From Polaribacter pectinis (GTDB lineage Bacteria; Bacteroidota; Bacteroidia; Flavobacteriales; Flavobacteriaceae): a DNA stretch of 64,000 bases. The stretch is taken from contig NZ_CP060695.1 in NCBI RefSeq assembly GCF_014352875.1, positions 2,945,501 to 3,009,500 on the forward strand. The letters are read 5' to 3'. The notes under the pieces were generated by a model, which saw nothing but the letters and a program-made list of their open reading frames with translations, did no database searches and was not told the origin of the DNA. Of this stretch, positions 15,745-24,386 are shown one piece after another. The position numbers and the translations under genes are program-made. Each line of letters starts with the position of its first letter. Within the stretch, counting starts at the first letter, position 1.

Positions 15745-17076
15745 ATGGAAGACATGATCTTTTACGATAGATTGCAATTCGCATTTACTATCACTTTTCA
15801 TTATATATTCCCACAATTAACAATGGGTTTATCTTTAATAATTGTTTTTTTAAAGTGGAAATATTTAAGAAGCAATGTTGAAAAATATAACAATGCTGCA
15901 AAATTTTTAATGAAAATTTTTGCAATCAATTTTACAATGGGTGTTGTTACAGGTATTCCAATGGAATTTCAATTTGGTACCAATTGGGCAAAGTTTTCGG
16001 AATTAACAGGTGGTATTATTGGGCAAACTTTAGCTATGGAAGGTATGTTTTCTTTCTTTTTAGAATCGTCATTTTTAGCACTTTTTATTTTTGGTGAAAA
16101 ATTAATGGGTCAAAAATTACACTTCCTAACTGGTTTTTTAGTGTTTTTAGGTTCTTGGGCAAGTGGTTGGTTTATTTTAGCTACCAATGCTTGGATGCAA
16201 CATCCTGTTGGTTATGAAATTTTAGAAAACGGAAAATTTGTGCTCAATAATTTTGGAGCATTATTTTCTAACCCTTGGTTATTGCCTGCTTTTTTACACA
16301 ATCAAATGGCATCTGTTGTAACATCTTCTTTTGTTGTAGCAGCAATTGGTGCTTTTTATGTTTTAAGAAATAAACAAGTGGAATATGGAAAACTATTTTT
16401 AAAAATAGGAGTAATTTTTGGATTAGTTTCCAGTCTTTTAGTAGCTTTTCCAACAGGAGATTGGAATGCTAAAAATGTTGCAAAATACCAACCAGCAGCA
16501 TTTGCGGCTATGGAAGGAATTTTTGAAACAGAAAATGCAGGCGCAGAAATTGTTTTAATTGGTCAGCCAAATATGGTTGATAAGAAGTTAGATAATAAAA
16601 TTGCAGTTCCAAACATATTAAGTTTTTTAACCTATCAAGATTGGCATAAACAAATACCAGGAATGGATCAATTTAAAGAAGAAGAATTACCAGATAATAT
16701 TCCAGCTTTATATTATTCTTATCATATTATGGTTGGTTTAGGAACAATCTTTATTGGTGTAATGTTTTTGGCACTTTTCTTTTTATGGCGAAGAAAATTA
16801 TACAATTTAAAACCATTACTTTGGTTAATAATGTTTTTAGTACCTTTTCCTTACATAGCAAATATAACAGGTTGGTATGTTGCTGAATTAGGAAGACAAC
16901 CGTATTTAGTTTACGGATTATTAAAAACAAGCGATGGAATATCACCAACAGTTTCTTCTGGAAATACACTGTTTACTTTACTTGGTTTTGTAGCTTTATA
17001 TATGTTATTAGGCTTATTATTTTTAGTTTTGGTAGGCAAAACAATTAACGAAGGCCCAAAACCTAAAACACATTAA
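15745..17076 (+). CDS. cydA: cytochrome bd ubiquinol/menaquinol oxidase subunit I
   Basis: 443 residues, about nine membrane helices. The haem ligands are visible: His19 (b595) in TITFHYIFP, His185 (b558) in PAFLHNQMAS, and Met329 (b558) in YSYHIMVGLG. The acidic residues Glu99 and Glu107 of the proton path (AMEGMFSFFLESS) are also present. The protein is shorter than E. coli CydA (522) because the quinol loop after helix 6 is short, as in the CIO/Geobacillus-type enzymes. It oxidises quinol and reduces oxygen at low oxygen tension and resists NO, cyanide and sulfide. It begins an operon with cydB 3 bp downstream, under a Crp/Fnr-type site. Confidence 0.96.
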   Translation: MEDMIFYDRLQFAFTITFHYIFPQLTMGLSLIIVFLKWKYLRSNVEKYNNAAKFLMKIFAINFTMGVVTGIPMEFQFGTNWAKFSELTGGIIGQTLAMEGMFSFFLESSFLALFIFGEKLMGQKLHFLTGFLVFLGSWASGWFILATNAWMQHPVGYEILENGKFVLNNFGALFSNPWLLPAFLHNQMASVVTSSFVVAAIGAFYVLRNKQVEYGKLFLKIGVIFGLVSSLLVAFPTGDWNAKNVAKYQPAAFAAMEGIFETENAGAEIVLIGQPNMVDKKLDNKIAVPNILSFLTYQDWHKQIPGMDQFKEEELPDNIPALYYSYHIMVGLGTIFIGVMFLALFFLWRRKLYNLKPLLWLIMFLVPFPYIANITGWYVAELGRQPYLVYGLLKTSDGISPTVSSGNTLFTLLGFVALYMLLGLLFLVLVGKTINEGPKPKTH

Positions 17077-17079
17077 ATT

Positions 17080-18153
17080 ATGGAAATATTTTGGTTTATT
17101 GCAATCGCAATTGTTTTAGTAATGTTTTTTATTTTGGATGGTTATGATTTTGGTGCAGGAATCATTCATTTATTTTTTGCGAAGAAAGAAAAAGACAAAG
17201 AAGTAATTACAAAATCGGCAGGTTTATTTTGGGATTCTAATGAAGTTTGGTTAGTTGCTGCAGGAGGAATGCTTTTTATGGCTTTTCCAACTTTTTATGC
17301 TTCCGTATTTAGTGGTTTTTATTTGCCTTTAATAATCGTTTTGTGGTTAATTATTTTTAGAGCTATTGGTTTAGAATTTAGAGGACAATTTAAATATCAA
17401 ATGTGGAAAGATATTTGGGATAAATCTTTTGGTGTTTCTAGTTTATTATTAGCCTTGTTTTTTGGTATTGCTTTGGGTAATATTGTTCGAGGTGTAAATT
17501 TAGGTATTGTAAAAACGGGAGTTTCTGCGCACGAACCTCATTATTTTTTCTTACCATTATGGGATAGTAGTTTTAGTCCTTTGAGCGAAAACCCAGGAAT
17601 AATAGATTGGTTTACCATTATTATAGGCTTAATTTCTGTAGTTACTTTGGCAATTCACGGAGCCAATTGGATTATTTTAAAAACAAATGCATCTATAAAT
17701 AATAAACTTAAAAGTGTTATTTTTAAGTTGAACATTTTATTGACTCTACTTACAATATTTTCTATAGTTGTATGGCAAATTGTAAATCCAAATTCATTAG
17801 ATAATTTTATGAATAAACCTTATTTATTAGTGTTTCCTCTAATTTATTTTACAGGTTTATTAGGTACATTTTTTATTAGAAGAATACAAAAAGATAGTCA
17901 TGCTTTTTTGTTATCATCTTTATTAATTTTAGGAGGAATCACTTCATCTTTGGCATCGTTATTTCCAGTGTTATTGCCATCAATAAACAATGTAAATCCT
18001 TCTTTAACAATTTACAATACCACAACATCAGAGTATGGTTTATCTGTTGCTTTGGTTTGGGGAATTATTGGTTTTATTTTACTTTTTGGGTACATGATTA
18101 TCCAAAAAAGGTTATTGAAAGGTAAAATTGATAAAATGGATTATGGACATTAA
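17080..18153 (+). CDS. cydB: cytochrome bd oxidase subunit II
   Basis: 357 residues with eight or nine predicted membrane helices. The N-terminus IVLVMFFILDGYDFGAGI and segments EVWLVAAGGMLFMAFPTFYA and IIFRAIGLEFRGQ are characteristic of CydB. It forms the heterodimer with CydA and structurally mirrors it. It starts 3 bp after cydA and is followed by a small membrane gene 15 bp downstream, so all three are cotranscribed. No cydDC genes are present in the window. Confidence 0.95.
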   Translation: MEIFWFIAIAIVLVMFFILDGYDFGAGIIHLFFAKKEKDKEVITKSAGLFWDSNEVWLVAAGGMLFMAFPTFYASVFSGFYLPLIIVLWLIIFRAIGLEFRGQFKYQMWKDIWDKSFGVSSLLLALFFGIALGNIVRGVNLGIVKTGVSAHEPHYFFLPLWDSSFSPLSENPGIIDWFTIIIGLISVVTLAIHGANWIILKTNASINNKLKSVIFKLNILLTLLTIFSIVVWQIVNPNSLDNFMNKPYLLVFPLIYFTGLLGTFFIRRIQKDSHAFLLSSLLILGGITSSLASLFPVLLPSINNVNPSLTIYNTTTSEYGLSVALVWGIIGFILLFGYMIIQKRLLKGKIDKMDYGH

Positions 18154-18168
18154 TGATAAGATATTATT

Positions 18169-18477
18169 ATGACACAAACTCTCATTTCTTTAATTAGTAT
18201 TTTATTAGGAATAATAGGCGCAAATTTAATAGGCTTTATAGTTAAAAAATATTCATTTGGTCTAGTTGGTAACACAATTTCGGGAGTTTTTGGAAGTATT
18301 TTTGTTATTAAATCTTTTGGGCGATTTGGTTTTAGTCCTGCATATATAATAGAAAACGGAATATTTGATGTTGGTTTATTGATTATAAATTGTGTTCTTT
18401 CATTTTTAGGAGGAATTTTAGGACTACTTCTCATTAAAATAATAGATTTAAAAATGAATAAAAAAGCAGCTAATTAG
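18169..18477 (+). CDS. small membrane protein at the end of the cyd operon
   Basis: 102 residues, about three hydrophobic helices (residues 4-25, 32-50, 63-92) with Gly-rich packing motifs such as LLGIIGANLIGFIV and FLGGILGLLLI, and a basic C-terminus. I do not assign it to a named family; the glycine-zipper look recalls small YeaQ/GlsB-like proteins but this is weak. Position 15 bp behind cydB and before the terminator makes it part of the cyd operon, so a role in oxidase assembly or stability is possible. Its last codons and stop lie inside the terminator palindrome. Confidence 0.75.
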   Translation: MTQTLISLISILLGIIGANLIGFIVKKYSFGLVGNTISGVFGSIFVIKSFGRFGFSPAYIIENGIFDVGLLIINCVLSFLGGILGLLLIKIIDLKMNKKAAN

Positions 18478-18487
18478 CTGCTTTTTT
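18461..18487 (+). terminator. terminator of the cyd operon, overlapping the last stop codon
   Basis: A 26-bp perfect palindrome (18461-18486): arm aaaaagcagctaa and its complement, ending in a T run. The stop codon of the 102-aa gene (18475-18477) lies within the hairpin, so the end of translation and transcription are superposed. Confidence 0.9.
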
Positions 18488-18521
18488 ATGGTCTTATTTT
18501 ACACATACTTTCTACTTTTCA

Positions 18522-18537
18522 TGTAACATAGGTTACA
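18522..18537 (+). promoter_or_regulatory. Crp/Fnr-type site TGTAAC-ATAG-GTTACA before the second tolC
   Basis: All six arm pairs match, the best copy of the motif in the window. Centre 18529.5 is 29.5 bp before the -7 element at 18559. Confidence 0.78.
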
Positions 18538-18558
18538 CTTAACTATTTATTCTACGCT

Positions 18559-18566
18559 TACTTTTG
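18559..18566 (+). promoter_or_regulatory. -7 promoter element TACTTTTG
   Basis: A perfect TAnnTTTG match, 22 bp before the ATG of the second TolC gene. Confidence 0.68.
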
Positions 18567-18588
18567 TGGTAGATAACAGAATAAATAT

Positions 18589-19893
18589 ATGAGAAACACA
18601 ATAGCTATACTTTTTTTCTTTTTTGGAATAATGTATTTACAATCTCAAGAGGTAAAATCAATTTCAAAATCAGAAGTTCTAATTAGAGTTTCTGAAAAAA
18701 ATATGACAATAAAGATTTCTGAAGAAGAATTTAATGCTGCAAAAGGAGACTATAAACAAACAAATGCCATCTTTTTACCAAATATTACGGCAAGTCACAC
18801 TGGTATTTCTACTACAAATCCATTAATGGCTTTTGGTTCAAAATTAAATCAAGGCATCTTAACGCAAGCCGATTTTAATCCTGCTTTATTAAACAATCCT
18901 GCACAAACTCAAAATTTTGCAACCAAGATAGAAATACAACAACCGCTTATAAATTTAGATGGTTTTTATCAACGTAAAGCAGCAAAATCTAAAATGAATG
19001 TAATGTCTTTACAAACAGAAAGAATCCAAGATTATCTGACTTTTGAAGCCGAAAAATCTTTTATGCAATTGCAATTAGCGTATAAAGGAGTTGCAGTTTT
19101 AGAGAAGGTTTTGGCTACTGCAAATGAGAATAAGAAAATGGCAGACAATAGTTTTAAACAAGGCTTATTGCAACGAGCAGATGTTTTAAATGTTGAAGTA
19201 AGAGTTACAGAAGTTAAAAATCAATTGCAAACCGCTAAAAGTAACGTGCAAAATGCGTCCAATTACCTGTCTTTTTTAATGAATGATAAAAGTTATGTGA
19301 TATACAAACCAACAGATAGTTTGTCTGTTATTCCTATGAATATTGATGATAAAACAATTTCTGAAAACAGAGCAGATATTAAGGCAATGCAATTGGCAAC
19401 AAATGCCTATGAAGCAATTAATAAAGCCGATAAAATGGCTTTTTTACCAACATTAAATGCCTTTGGAAGTTACGAAATGTACGACAACAAAGTTTTTCAA
19501 GGAAATGCAAATGGGTATTTAATAGGAGCTCAATTAAGTTGGGATATTTTTAAAGGTTCTAAACGTTTTGGAAAATCACAAAAAAGTAAGGCAGAATTAG
19601 AAAAGTCGAAGTTAGAATACAACCAATATGTATCTAAAAGTAATTTAGAATTAAACAAAGTAAAACGTCAATTAGTAGATGCAAAAAACAGGTTAGAGCT
19701 CACAACTTTAGCTTTAGAACAATCTGAAGAATCTTTAAGAATAATTAAAAATAGATTTAAAGAAGGTTTAGAAAAAACAAGCGATTTATTATTAGCAGAA
19801 ACTAAATACGCACAAAAGCAATTAGAATATTACCAAACCATTTTCGAATATAATTACACACAAAAGTATTTAGAATTCTTAACGAAGAAATAA
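18589..19893 (+). CDS. TolC family outer-membrane efflux protein, operon 2
   Basis: 434 residues: signal peptide (AILFFFFGIMYLQSQ), then the two-fold helical repeat of TolC proteins. Repeat landmarks are IQQPLINLDGFYQRKAAKSK in the first half and LSWDIFKGSKRFGKSQKSKA in the second. It is the outer-membrane duct for the adaptor and pump encoded downstream. Gene order (tolC first) and the lack of a marR gene separate this operon from the one at 6482-12672. A Crp/Fnr-type promoter precedes it, suggesting induction by low oxygen, NO or redox stress. Confidence 0.92.
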   Translation: MRNTIAILFFFFGIMYLQSQEVKSISKSEVLIRVSEKNMTIKISEEEFNAAKGDYKQTNAIFLPNITASHTGISTTNPLMAFGSKLNQGILTQADFNPALLNNPAQTQNFATKIEIQQPLINLDGFYQRKAAKSKMNVMSLQTERIQDYLTFEAEKSFMQLQLAYKGVAVLEKVLATANENKKMADNSFKQGLLQRADVLNVEVRVTEVKNQLQTAKSNVQNASNYLSFLMNDKSYVIYKPTDSLSVIPMNIDDKTISENRADIKAMQLATNAYEAINKADKMAFLPTLNAFGSYEMYDNKVFQGNANGYLIGAQLSWDIFKGSKRFGKSQKSKAELEKSKLEYNQYVSKSNLELNKVKRQLVDAKNRLELTTLALEQSEESLRIIKNRFKEGLEKTSDLLLAETKYAQKQLEYYQTIFEYNYTQKYLEFLTKK

Positions 19894-19968
19894 AAGAGAA
19901 TCAAGAATAAAGAACCAAGAGTCAAGATTATCATTCTTGTATTGGTAGCTAAAAAAAAACACATAAAA
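19894..19968 (+). repeat. intergenic spacer with purine-rich repeats and a hairpin
   Basis: The 75-bp spacer holds repeated a(g)a(r)tcaag-type words (aatcaagaa, accaagag, tcaaga) and an inverted pair caagaat (19902-19908) / attcttg (19933-19939). It resembles short interspersed elements seen between flavobacterial genes, but I cannot confirm copy number from one window. Confidence 0.4.
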
Positions 19969-21045
19969 ATGAAAAAAATATATACAGCATTAACACTTTC
20001 TTTCACCATTTTATTGGCAAGTTGTGGTAAAGAAGAAAAGAAAGTAATCGCAGATAATTCTCCAGCAATTAATGTAAAAGTTCAAAAAGTTGAAGCGAAT
20101 ACGAACAGTCCGTTTTTATCTGTAAGTGGAAAAATTCAAGCTGCAAATAGCGCAGATTTAAGTACAAGAATGATGGGTTATGTTAACAAAGTTCACGTAA
20201 ATGTTGGCGATAAAGTTAAAAAAGGACAATTGTTAGTTTCTATAAATAATACAGATTTACAAGCAAAAAAAGGACAAGTAAATGCAGGAATTACAGAAGC
20301 TAAAACCGCTTTTAATAATGCAAGTAAAAATTACAATCGTTTTAAAAATTTGTATGAAAGTAAAAGCATTTCTCAAAAAGAAATGGACGATATGACTGCA
20401 AATTACGAAATGGCAAAAGCGCGTTTGGAATCTGCAAATCAAATGAAAAACGAAATTAATGCACAGTTTGCTTATTCTAATATCACAGCGCCTTTTAGTG
20501 GAATAGTTACCAGTAAAAATGTAGAAAATGGTAATATGGCAAATCCTGGAACCCCTTTAATTAGTATAGAAACTCCAGGAAATTTTGAAGTAATGACTAT
20601 GGTTCCTGAAACTGAAATTTCTCAAATTAAAAATGGAACTACAGTTGATGTTTTGGTAAAATCTATCAACAAAAATATCAAAGGAAAAGTAGTTGAAGTA
20701 AGCAGTTCTGCAAAAAATACTGGCGGACAATATTTAGTAAAAATTAATTTAGATAAAACTGATGCGAATATTTTATCAGGAATGTTTACAACAGTTCAGT
20801 TTCCTGTGGAAAGAAAAACAACATCAGAAATGGTTTTAATTCCTACAGAAGCTTTGGTAAAAAACGGACAATTATCTGGTATTTATACAGTAAGTGAAAG
20901 TAATAAAGCTTTATTACGTTGGTTGCGTTTAGGTAGAACTTATGGAAATGAAGTTGAGGTTTTATCTGGCTTATCGTCAAACGAAACATATATAATTTCT
21001 ACTGATGGGAAATTATTTAATGGAGCTAAAATTTCAATTCAATAA
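19969..21045 (+). CDS. RND efflux periplasmic adaptor, lipoprotein, operon 2
   Basis: 358 residues from the ATG at 19969. An upstream TTG at 19942 in the same frame would add nine charged residues before the signal peptide and is unlikely. The N-terminus MKKIYTALTLSFTILLASCG has a lipobox (Cys19). Then come a lipoyl strand (STRMMGYVNKVHVNVGDKVK), a coiled hairpin (about 110-160), the return strand FSGIVTSKNVENGNMANPG, and a beta-barrel. It links pump to TolC from a lipid anchor in the inner membrane. Confidence 0.92.
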   Translation: MKKIYTALTLSFTILLASCGKEEKKVIADNSPAINVKVQKVEANTNSPFLSVSGKIQAANSADLSTRMMGYVNKVHVNVGDKVKKGQLLVSINNTDLQAKKGQVNAGITEAKTAFNNASKNYNRFKNLYESKSISQKEMDDMTANYEMAKARLESANQMKNEINAQFAYSNITAPFSGIVTSKNVENGNMANPGTPLISIETPGNFEVMTMVPETEISQIKNGTTVDVLVKSINKNIKGKVVEVSSSAKNTGGQYLVKINLDKTDANILSGMFTTVQFPVERKTTSEMVLIPTEALVKNGQLSGIYTVSESNKALLRWLRLGRTYGNEVEVLSGLSSNETYIISTDGKLFNGAKISIQ

Positions 21046-21062
21046 CTAAAATACTTCGTTAA

Positions 21063-21126
21063 GGATAGAAGTGAAAATCCTTTTTTTGCTGCCATTTATG
21101 GCAAAAAAAGATTGTAACGGATAGCC
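21063..21126 (+). repeat. structured intergenic element, putative interspersed repeat
   Basis: Lies between adaptor and pump genes. It contains a hairpin with arms ctttttttgc (21080-21089) and gcaaaaaaag (21101-21110) around tgccatttatg, flanked by the direct repeat ggatag (21063-21068 and 21119-21124), and the word ttgtaacggatagcc. From memory this resembles intergenic elements scattered in Flavobacteriaceae genomes; copy number was not checked. The 108-bp spacer separates two genes that normally touch. Confidence 0.5.
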
Positions 21127-21153
21127 TGTTAAAACGCCCAAAAATATAAGAAA

Positions 21154-24100
21154 ATGAAAGAAGGTATCGCAGGAAAAATTGCCAAAGTCTTTATGCAATC
21201 GAAATTAACAGTGTTGTTAATGATTGTATTTATGGTTGTTGGAGTATGGAGTTCGTATTTAATTCCGCGTGAAGAGGAGCCACAAATAGATGTGCCAATG
21301 GCAGATATTTTTGTGGGTTATCCAGGTGCAAGTCCTACAGAAGTAGAATCGCGTGTTATAAAACCTTTAGAACAATTAATTTCGAATATTAAAGGTGTAG
21401 AATATGTGTATTCTACTGCTATGAATGAGAAAGCAATGGTAATTGTTCAGTTTTATGTGGGCGAAGATATAGAGCGTTCGTTTGTAAAATTGTACAACGA
21501 AATTAACAAACATATGGACCAAATGCCAAAAGGAGTTACGTTTCCTTTGGTAAAAACACGTGCTATTGATGATGTGCCAATGTTGGGTTTAACGTTATGG
21601 AGTGAAAACTATAACGATTACCAATTAAGCCAAATGGCGCAAGAATTAGAAACAGAAATTAAGAAAGTAAATGATGTTTCTATTACACATAAAATTGGTG
21701 GAAGAAACAGACAATTACGTGTTGTTTTAGATAAAGATAAATTAGCTGCAAGTGGTTTAGATTTCTTGTCGGTTTCTGAAATGATAAAAGCCAATAACAC
21801 GCAATTAAGCTCAGGAAGTTTCGATAAAAATGATACCGAATTTTTAGTAAAAACAGGTAAGTTTTTAGCTTCTGCAACGGATGTGGAGAATTTGGTGGTT
21901 GGTGTACAACAAAATCAGCCAATATATTTAAAGCAAATTGCAACGATTATTGATGGGCCAGAAGTGCCACAAAATTATGTGTCTTTAGGTTTTGGAAAGG
22001 CAAGTGATAAATCTTCAACATATAAATCTGAATATCCTGCAGTTACCATTTCTGTAGCCAAAAGAAAAGGAGCAGATGCAATGAAAATTGCCGAAGTTGT
22101 AATTGATAAAGTAGACCATTTAAGAACTACTTTAATTCCTGATGATGTACATGTAGAAATTACCAGAAATTATGGAGAAACAGCTTCTCATAAAGTATCT
22201 GAATTGTTGTTACACCTTATGGGTTCTATAGTTGCTGTAACTTTAGTCGTTATGTTGGCAATGGGTTGGCGAGGTGGATTAGTGGTGTTCTTATCTGTAC
22301 CAATTACGTTCGCATTAACATTGTTAAGCTACTATTTAATGGATTATACATTAAATAGAATTACACTTTTTGCGTTGGTTTTTGTAACTGGTATTGTGGT
22401 GGATGATTCCATAATTATTGCAGAAAATATGCACCGACATTTTAAGATGAAGCGACTGCCATTTAAACAAGCAGCTTTGTATGCCATAAATGAAGTTGGA
22501 AATCCAACCATTTTAGCAACATTTACAGTAATTGCTTCTGTTTTACCAATGGCTTTTGTATCAGGTTTAATGGGGCCTTATATGGCGCCAATGCCAATTG
22601 GAGCTTCAATTGCAATGATTTTATCATTATTTGTAGCCTTAACAATTACACCTTATTTAGGGTTGATTTTCTTAAGAGAAAAAGACAAAAAAGGACAACC
22701 AGAAAAAGTTGAAAAACCTTTAGAAGAAACATTTATTTATAGAGTTTACAATAAGTTTGAAAGACCTTTATTAGAAAGTAAAGCAAAACGTTGGTTGTTT
22801 TTAGGAGGAACATTTTTAGTACTAATGGGAACAATGGTGTTGTTTTTTACCAATTCTGTTGCTGTAAAAATGTTGCCTTTTGATAATAAAAATGAATTTC
22901 AGGTGGTCATAGATATGCCAGAAGGAACCACGTTAGAAAGAACAGCTGTGGTTACACAAGAAATTGCGCAATATTTAGCTACAAGACCAGAAGTGGTGAA
23001 TTATCAAAATTATGTAGGAACTTCTGCACCAATTACTTTTAACGGTTTGGTGCGTCATTACGATTTACGTGGAGGATCTAATATGGCAGATATTCAAGTC
23101 AATTTGGTTGATAAAGGCAAAAGAAGTATTCAAAGTCACGGAATTGCAAAATTAATGCGTGCAGATATTCAGAAAATAGCGAAGAAATACAATGCTAATG
23201 TAAAGCTGGTGGAAGTTCCCCCAGGACCACCAGTTTTATCAACAATTGTCGCAGAGGTTTATGGACCAGAATATAAAACGCAAATGGATATTGCAAATCA
23301 AATTCAAGATATTCTTATAAATACTGATGATGTTGTAGATGTAGATTGGATGGTTGAAAACGACCAAACTGAATATCAATTTGAAATAAATAAAGAGAAA
23401 GCAATGTTGTATGGAGTTGCTCCACAGCAAATTGCCTACACCATGAATATGGCTTTGTCTAACAATGCAATTACCACATTATATGATGAAGATGCAGTAA
23501 ATCAGGTTGGGTTAGTTTTAAGTTTAGACGAAAAAGAAAAATCTACCATTTCGGATATTTCTCAATTAAAAGTAAAATCGAAACTTGGCAATATGGTGCC
23601 AATTGCAGATTTGGTAGAAATTAAAGAAACAATTTCAGCAAAAAGTATTTACAGAAAAAACCAGAAAAGAGTGGTGTATGTTATGGCAGATATGGCTGGG
23701 GAATTGGAAAGTCCTGCATATGCAATTTTAGGAATGGACAAAAAGTTAAATGAAATTAAACTTCCAGAAGGTTATAAATTGGATGAAATGTATTTAGGTC
23801 AGCCAGATTTTCAAGACAATTATACTGTAAAATGGGATGGAGAATGGCAAATTACATTGGAAGTTTTTAGAGATTTAGGAATTGCCTTTTTAGGAGCATT
23901 AATTTTAATTTATATTTTAATTGTTGGTTGGTTTCAAAACTTTAAAGCGCCAATAGTAATGATGGTTGCAGTGCCTTTATCGTTAATAGGAATTATTTTA
24001 GGACATTGGATTATGGGTGCGTTTTTTACAGCAACTTCATTTATTGGAATGATTGCCTTGGCAGGAATTATGGTGCGAAATTCGGTTTTATTAATCGATT

Positions 24101-24348
24101 TTATCAACTTAAGATTAGAAGAAGGAGTTCCTTTAAAACAAGCAGCTATAGAAGCAGGAGCAGTAAGAACAACGCCAATTTTATTAACAGCAGGAACTGT
24201 AGTTATTGGAGCTTTTGTAATCCTATTTGATCCTATTTTTCAAGGATTGGCAATCTCATTAATGGGAGGAACTATTGTATCAACTGTATTAACATTGTTG
24301 GTGGTGCCACTTGTTTATTATATGATTGAAAAGAAGAATTATAAATAG
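21154..24348 (+). CDS. RND efflux pump, inner-membrane permease, operon 2
   Basis: 1064 residues with the full RND layout: helix 1 near 12-30, porter loop (ADIFVGYPGASPTEVESRVI), helices 2-6 with GIVVDDSIIIAENM in helix 4 carrying the Asp pair of the proton relay, second porter loop, helices 8-12 near 900-1060 (ALAGIMVRNSVLLIDFI). The segment IPREEEPQIDVP after helix 1 is common in one Bacteroidota/proteobacterial RND branch distinct from AcrB. The substrate is not readable. The operon context suggests a redox- or oxygen-responsive detoxifying pump. Confidence 0.93.
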   Translation: MKEGIAGKIAKVFMQSKLTVLLMIVFMVVGVWSSYLIPREEEPQIDVPMADIFVGYPGASPTEVESRVIKPLEQLISNIKGVEYVYSTAMNEKAMVIVQFYVGEDIERSFVKLYNEINKHMDQMPKGVTFPLVKTRAIDDVPMLGLTLWSENYNDYQLSQMAQELETEIKKVNDVSITHKIGGRNRQLRVVLDKDKLAASGLDFLSVSEMIKANNTQLSSGSFDKNDTEFLVKTGKFLASATDVENLVVGVQQNQPIYLKQIATIIDGPEVPQNYVSLGFGKASDKSSTYKSEYPAVTISVAKRKGADAMKIAEVVIDKVDHLRTTLIPDDVHVEITRNYGETASHKVSELLLHLMGSIVAVTLVVMLAMGWRGGLVVFLSVPITFALTLLSYYLMDYTLNRITLFALVFVTGIVVDDSIIIAENMHRHFKMKRLPFKQAALYAINEVGNPTILATFTVIASVLPMAFVSGLMGPYMAPMPIGASIAMILSLFVALTITPYLGLIFLREKDKKGQPEKVEKPLEETFIYRVYNKFERPLLESKAKRWLFLGGTFLVLMGTMVLFFTNSVAVKMLPFDNKNEFQVVIDMPEGTTLERTAVVTQEIAQYLATRPEVVNYQNYVGTSAPITFNGLVRHYDLRGGSNMADIQVNLVDKGKRSIQSHGIAKLMRADIQKIAKKYNANVKLVEVPPGPPVLSTIVAEVYGPEYKTQMDIANQIQDILINTDDVVDVDWMVENDQTEYQFEINKEKAMLYGVAPQQIAYTMNMALSNNAITTLYDEDAVNQVGLVLSLDEKEKSTISDISQLKVKSKLGNMVPIADLVEIKETISAKSIYRKNQKRVVYVMADMAGELESPAYAILGMDKKLNEIKLPEGYKLDEMYLGQPDFQDNYTVKWDGEWQITLEVFRDLGIAFLGALILIYILIVGWFQNFKAPIVMMVAVPLSLIGIILGHWIMGAFFTATSFIGMIALAGIMVRNSVLLIDFINLRLEEGVPLKQAAIEAGAVRTTPILLTAGTVVIGAFVILFDPIFQGLAISLMGGTIVSTVLTLLVVPLVYYMIEKKNYK

Positions 24349-24371
24349 TTCTCGACTGCGTTCGAACGGGC
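24349..24371 (+). repeat. short GC-rich palindromic intergenic motif
   Basis: Begins directly after the pump stop codon: ctcgactgcgttcgaacggg, containing the 8-bp palindrome gttcgaac and paired tcga words. It is much richer in GC than its surroundings, consistent with a short interspersed palindromic repeat. Copies elsewhere in the genome would confirm it. Confidence 0.45.
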
Positions 24372-24386
24372 ATTAAAATAAAAGAT

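Noticed and set aside
19942..19968. TTG at 19942 as the start of the second adaptor
   Set aside because: It would place nine charged residues before a normal lipoprotein signal; the ATG at 19969 gives a standard signal peptide and lipobox.
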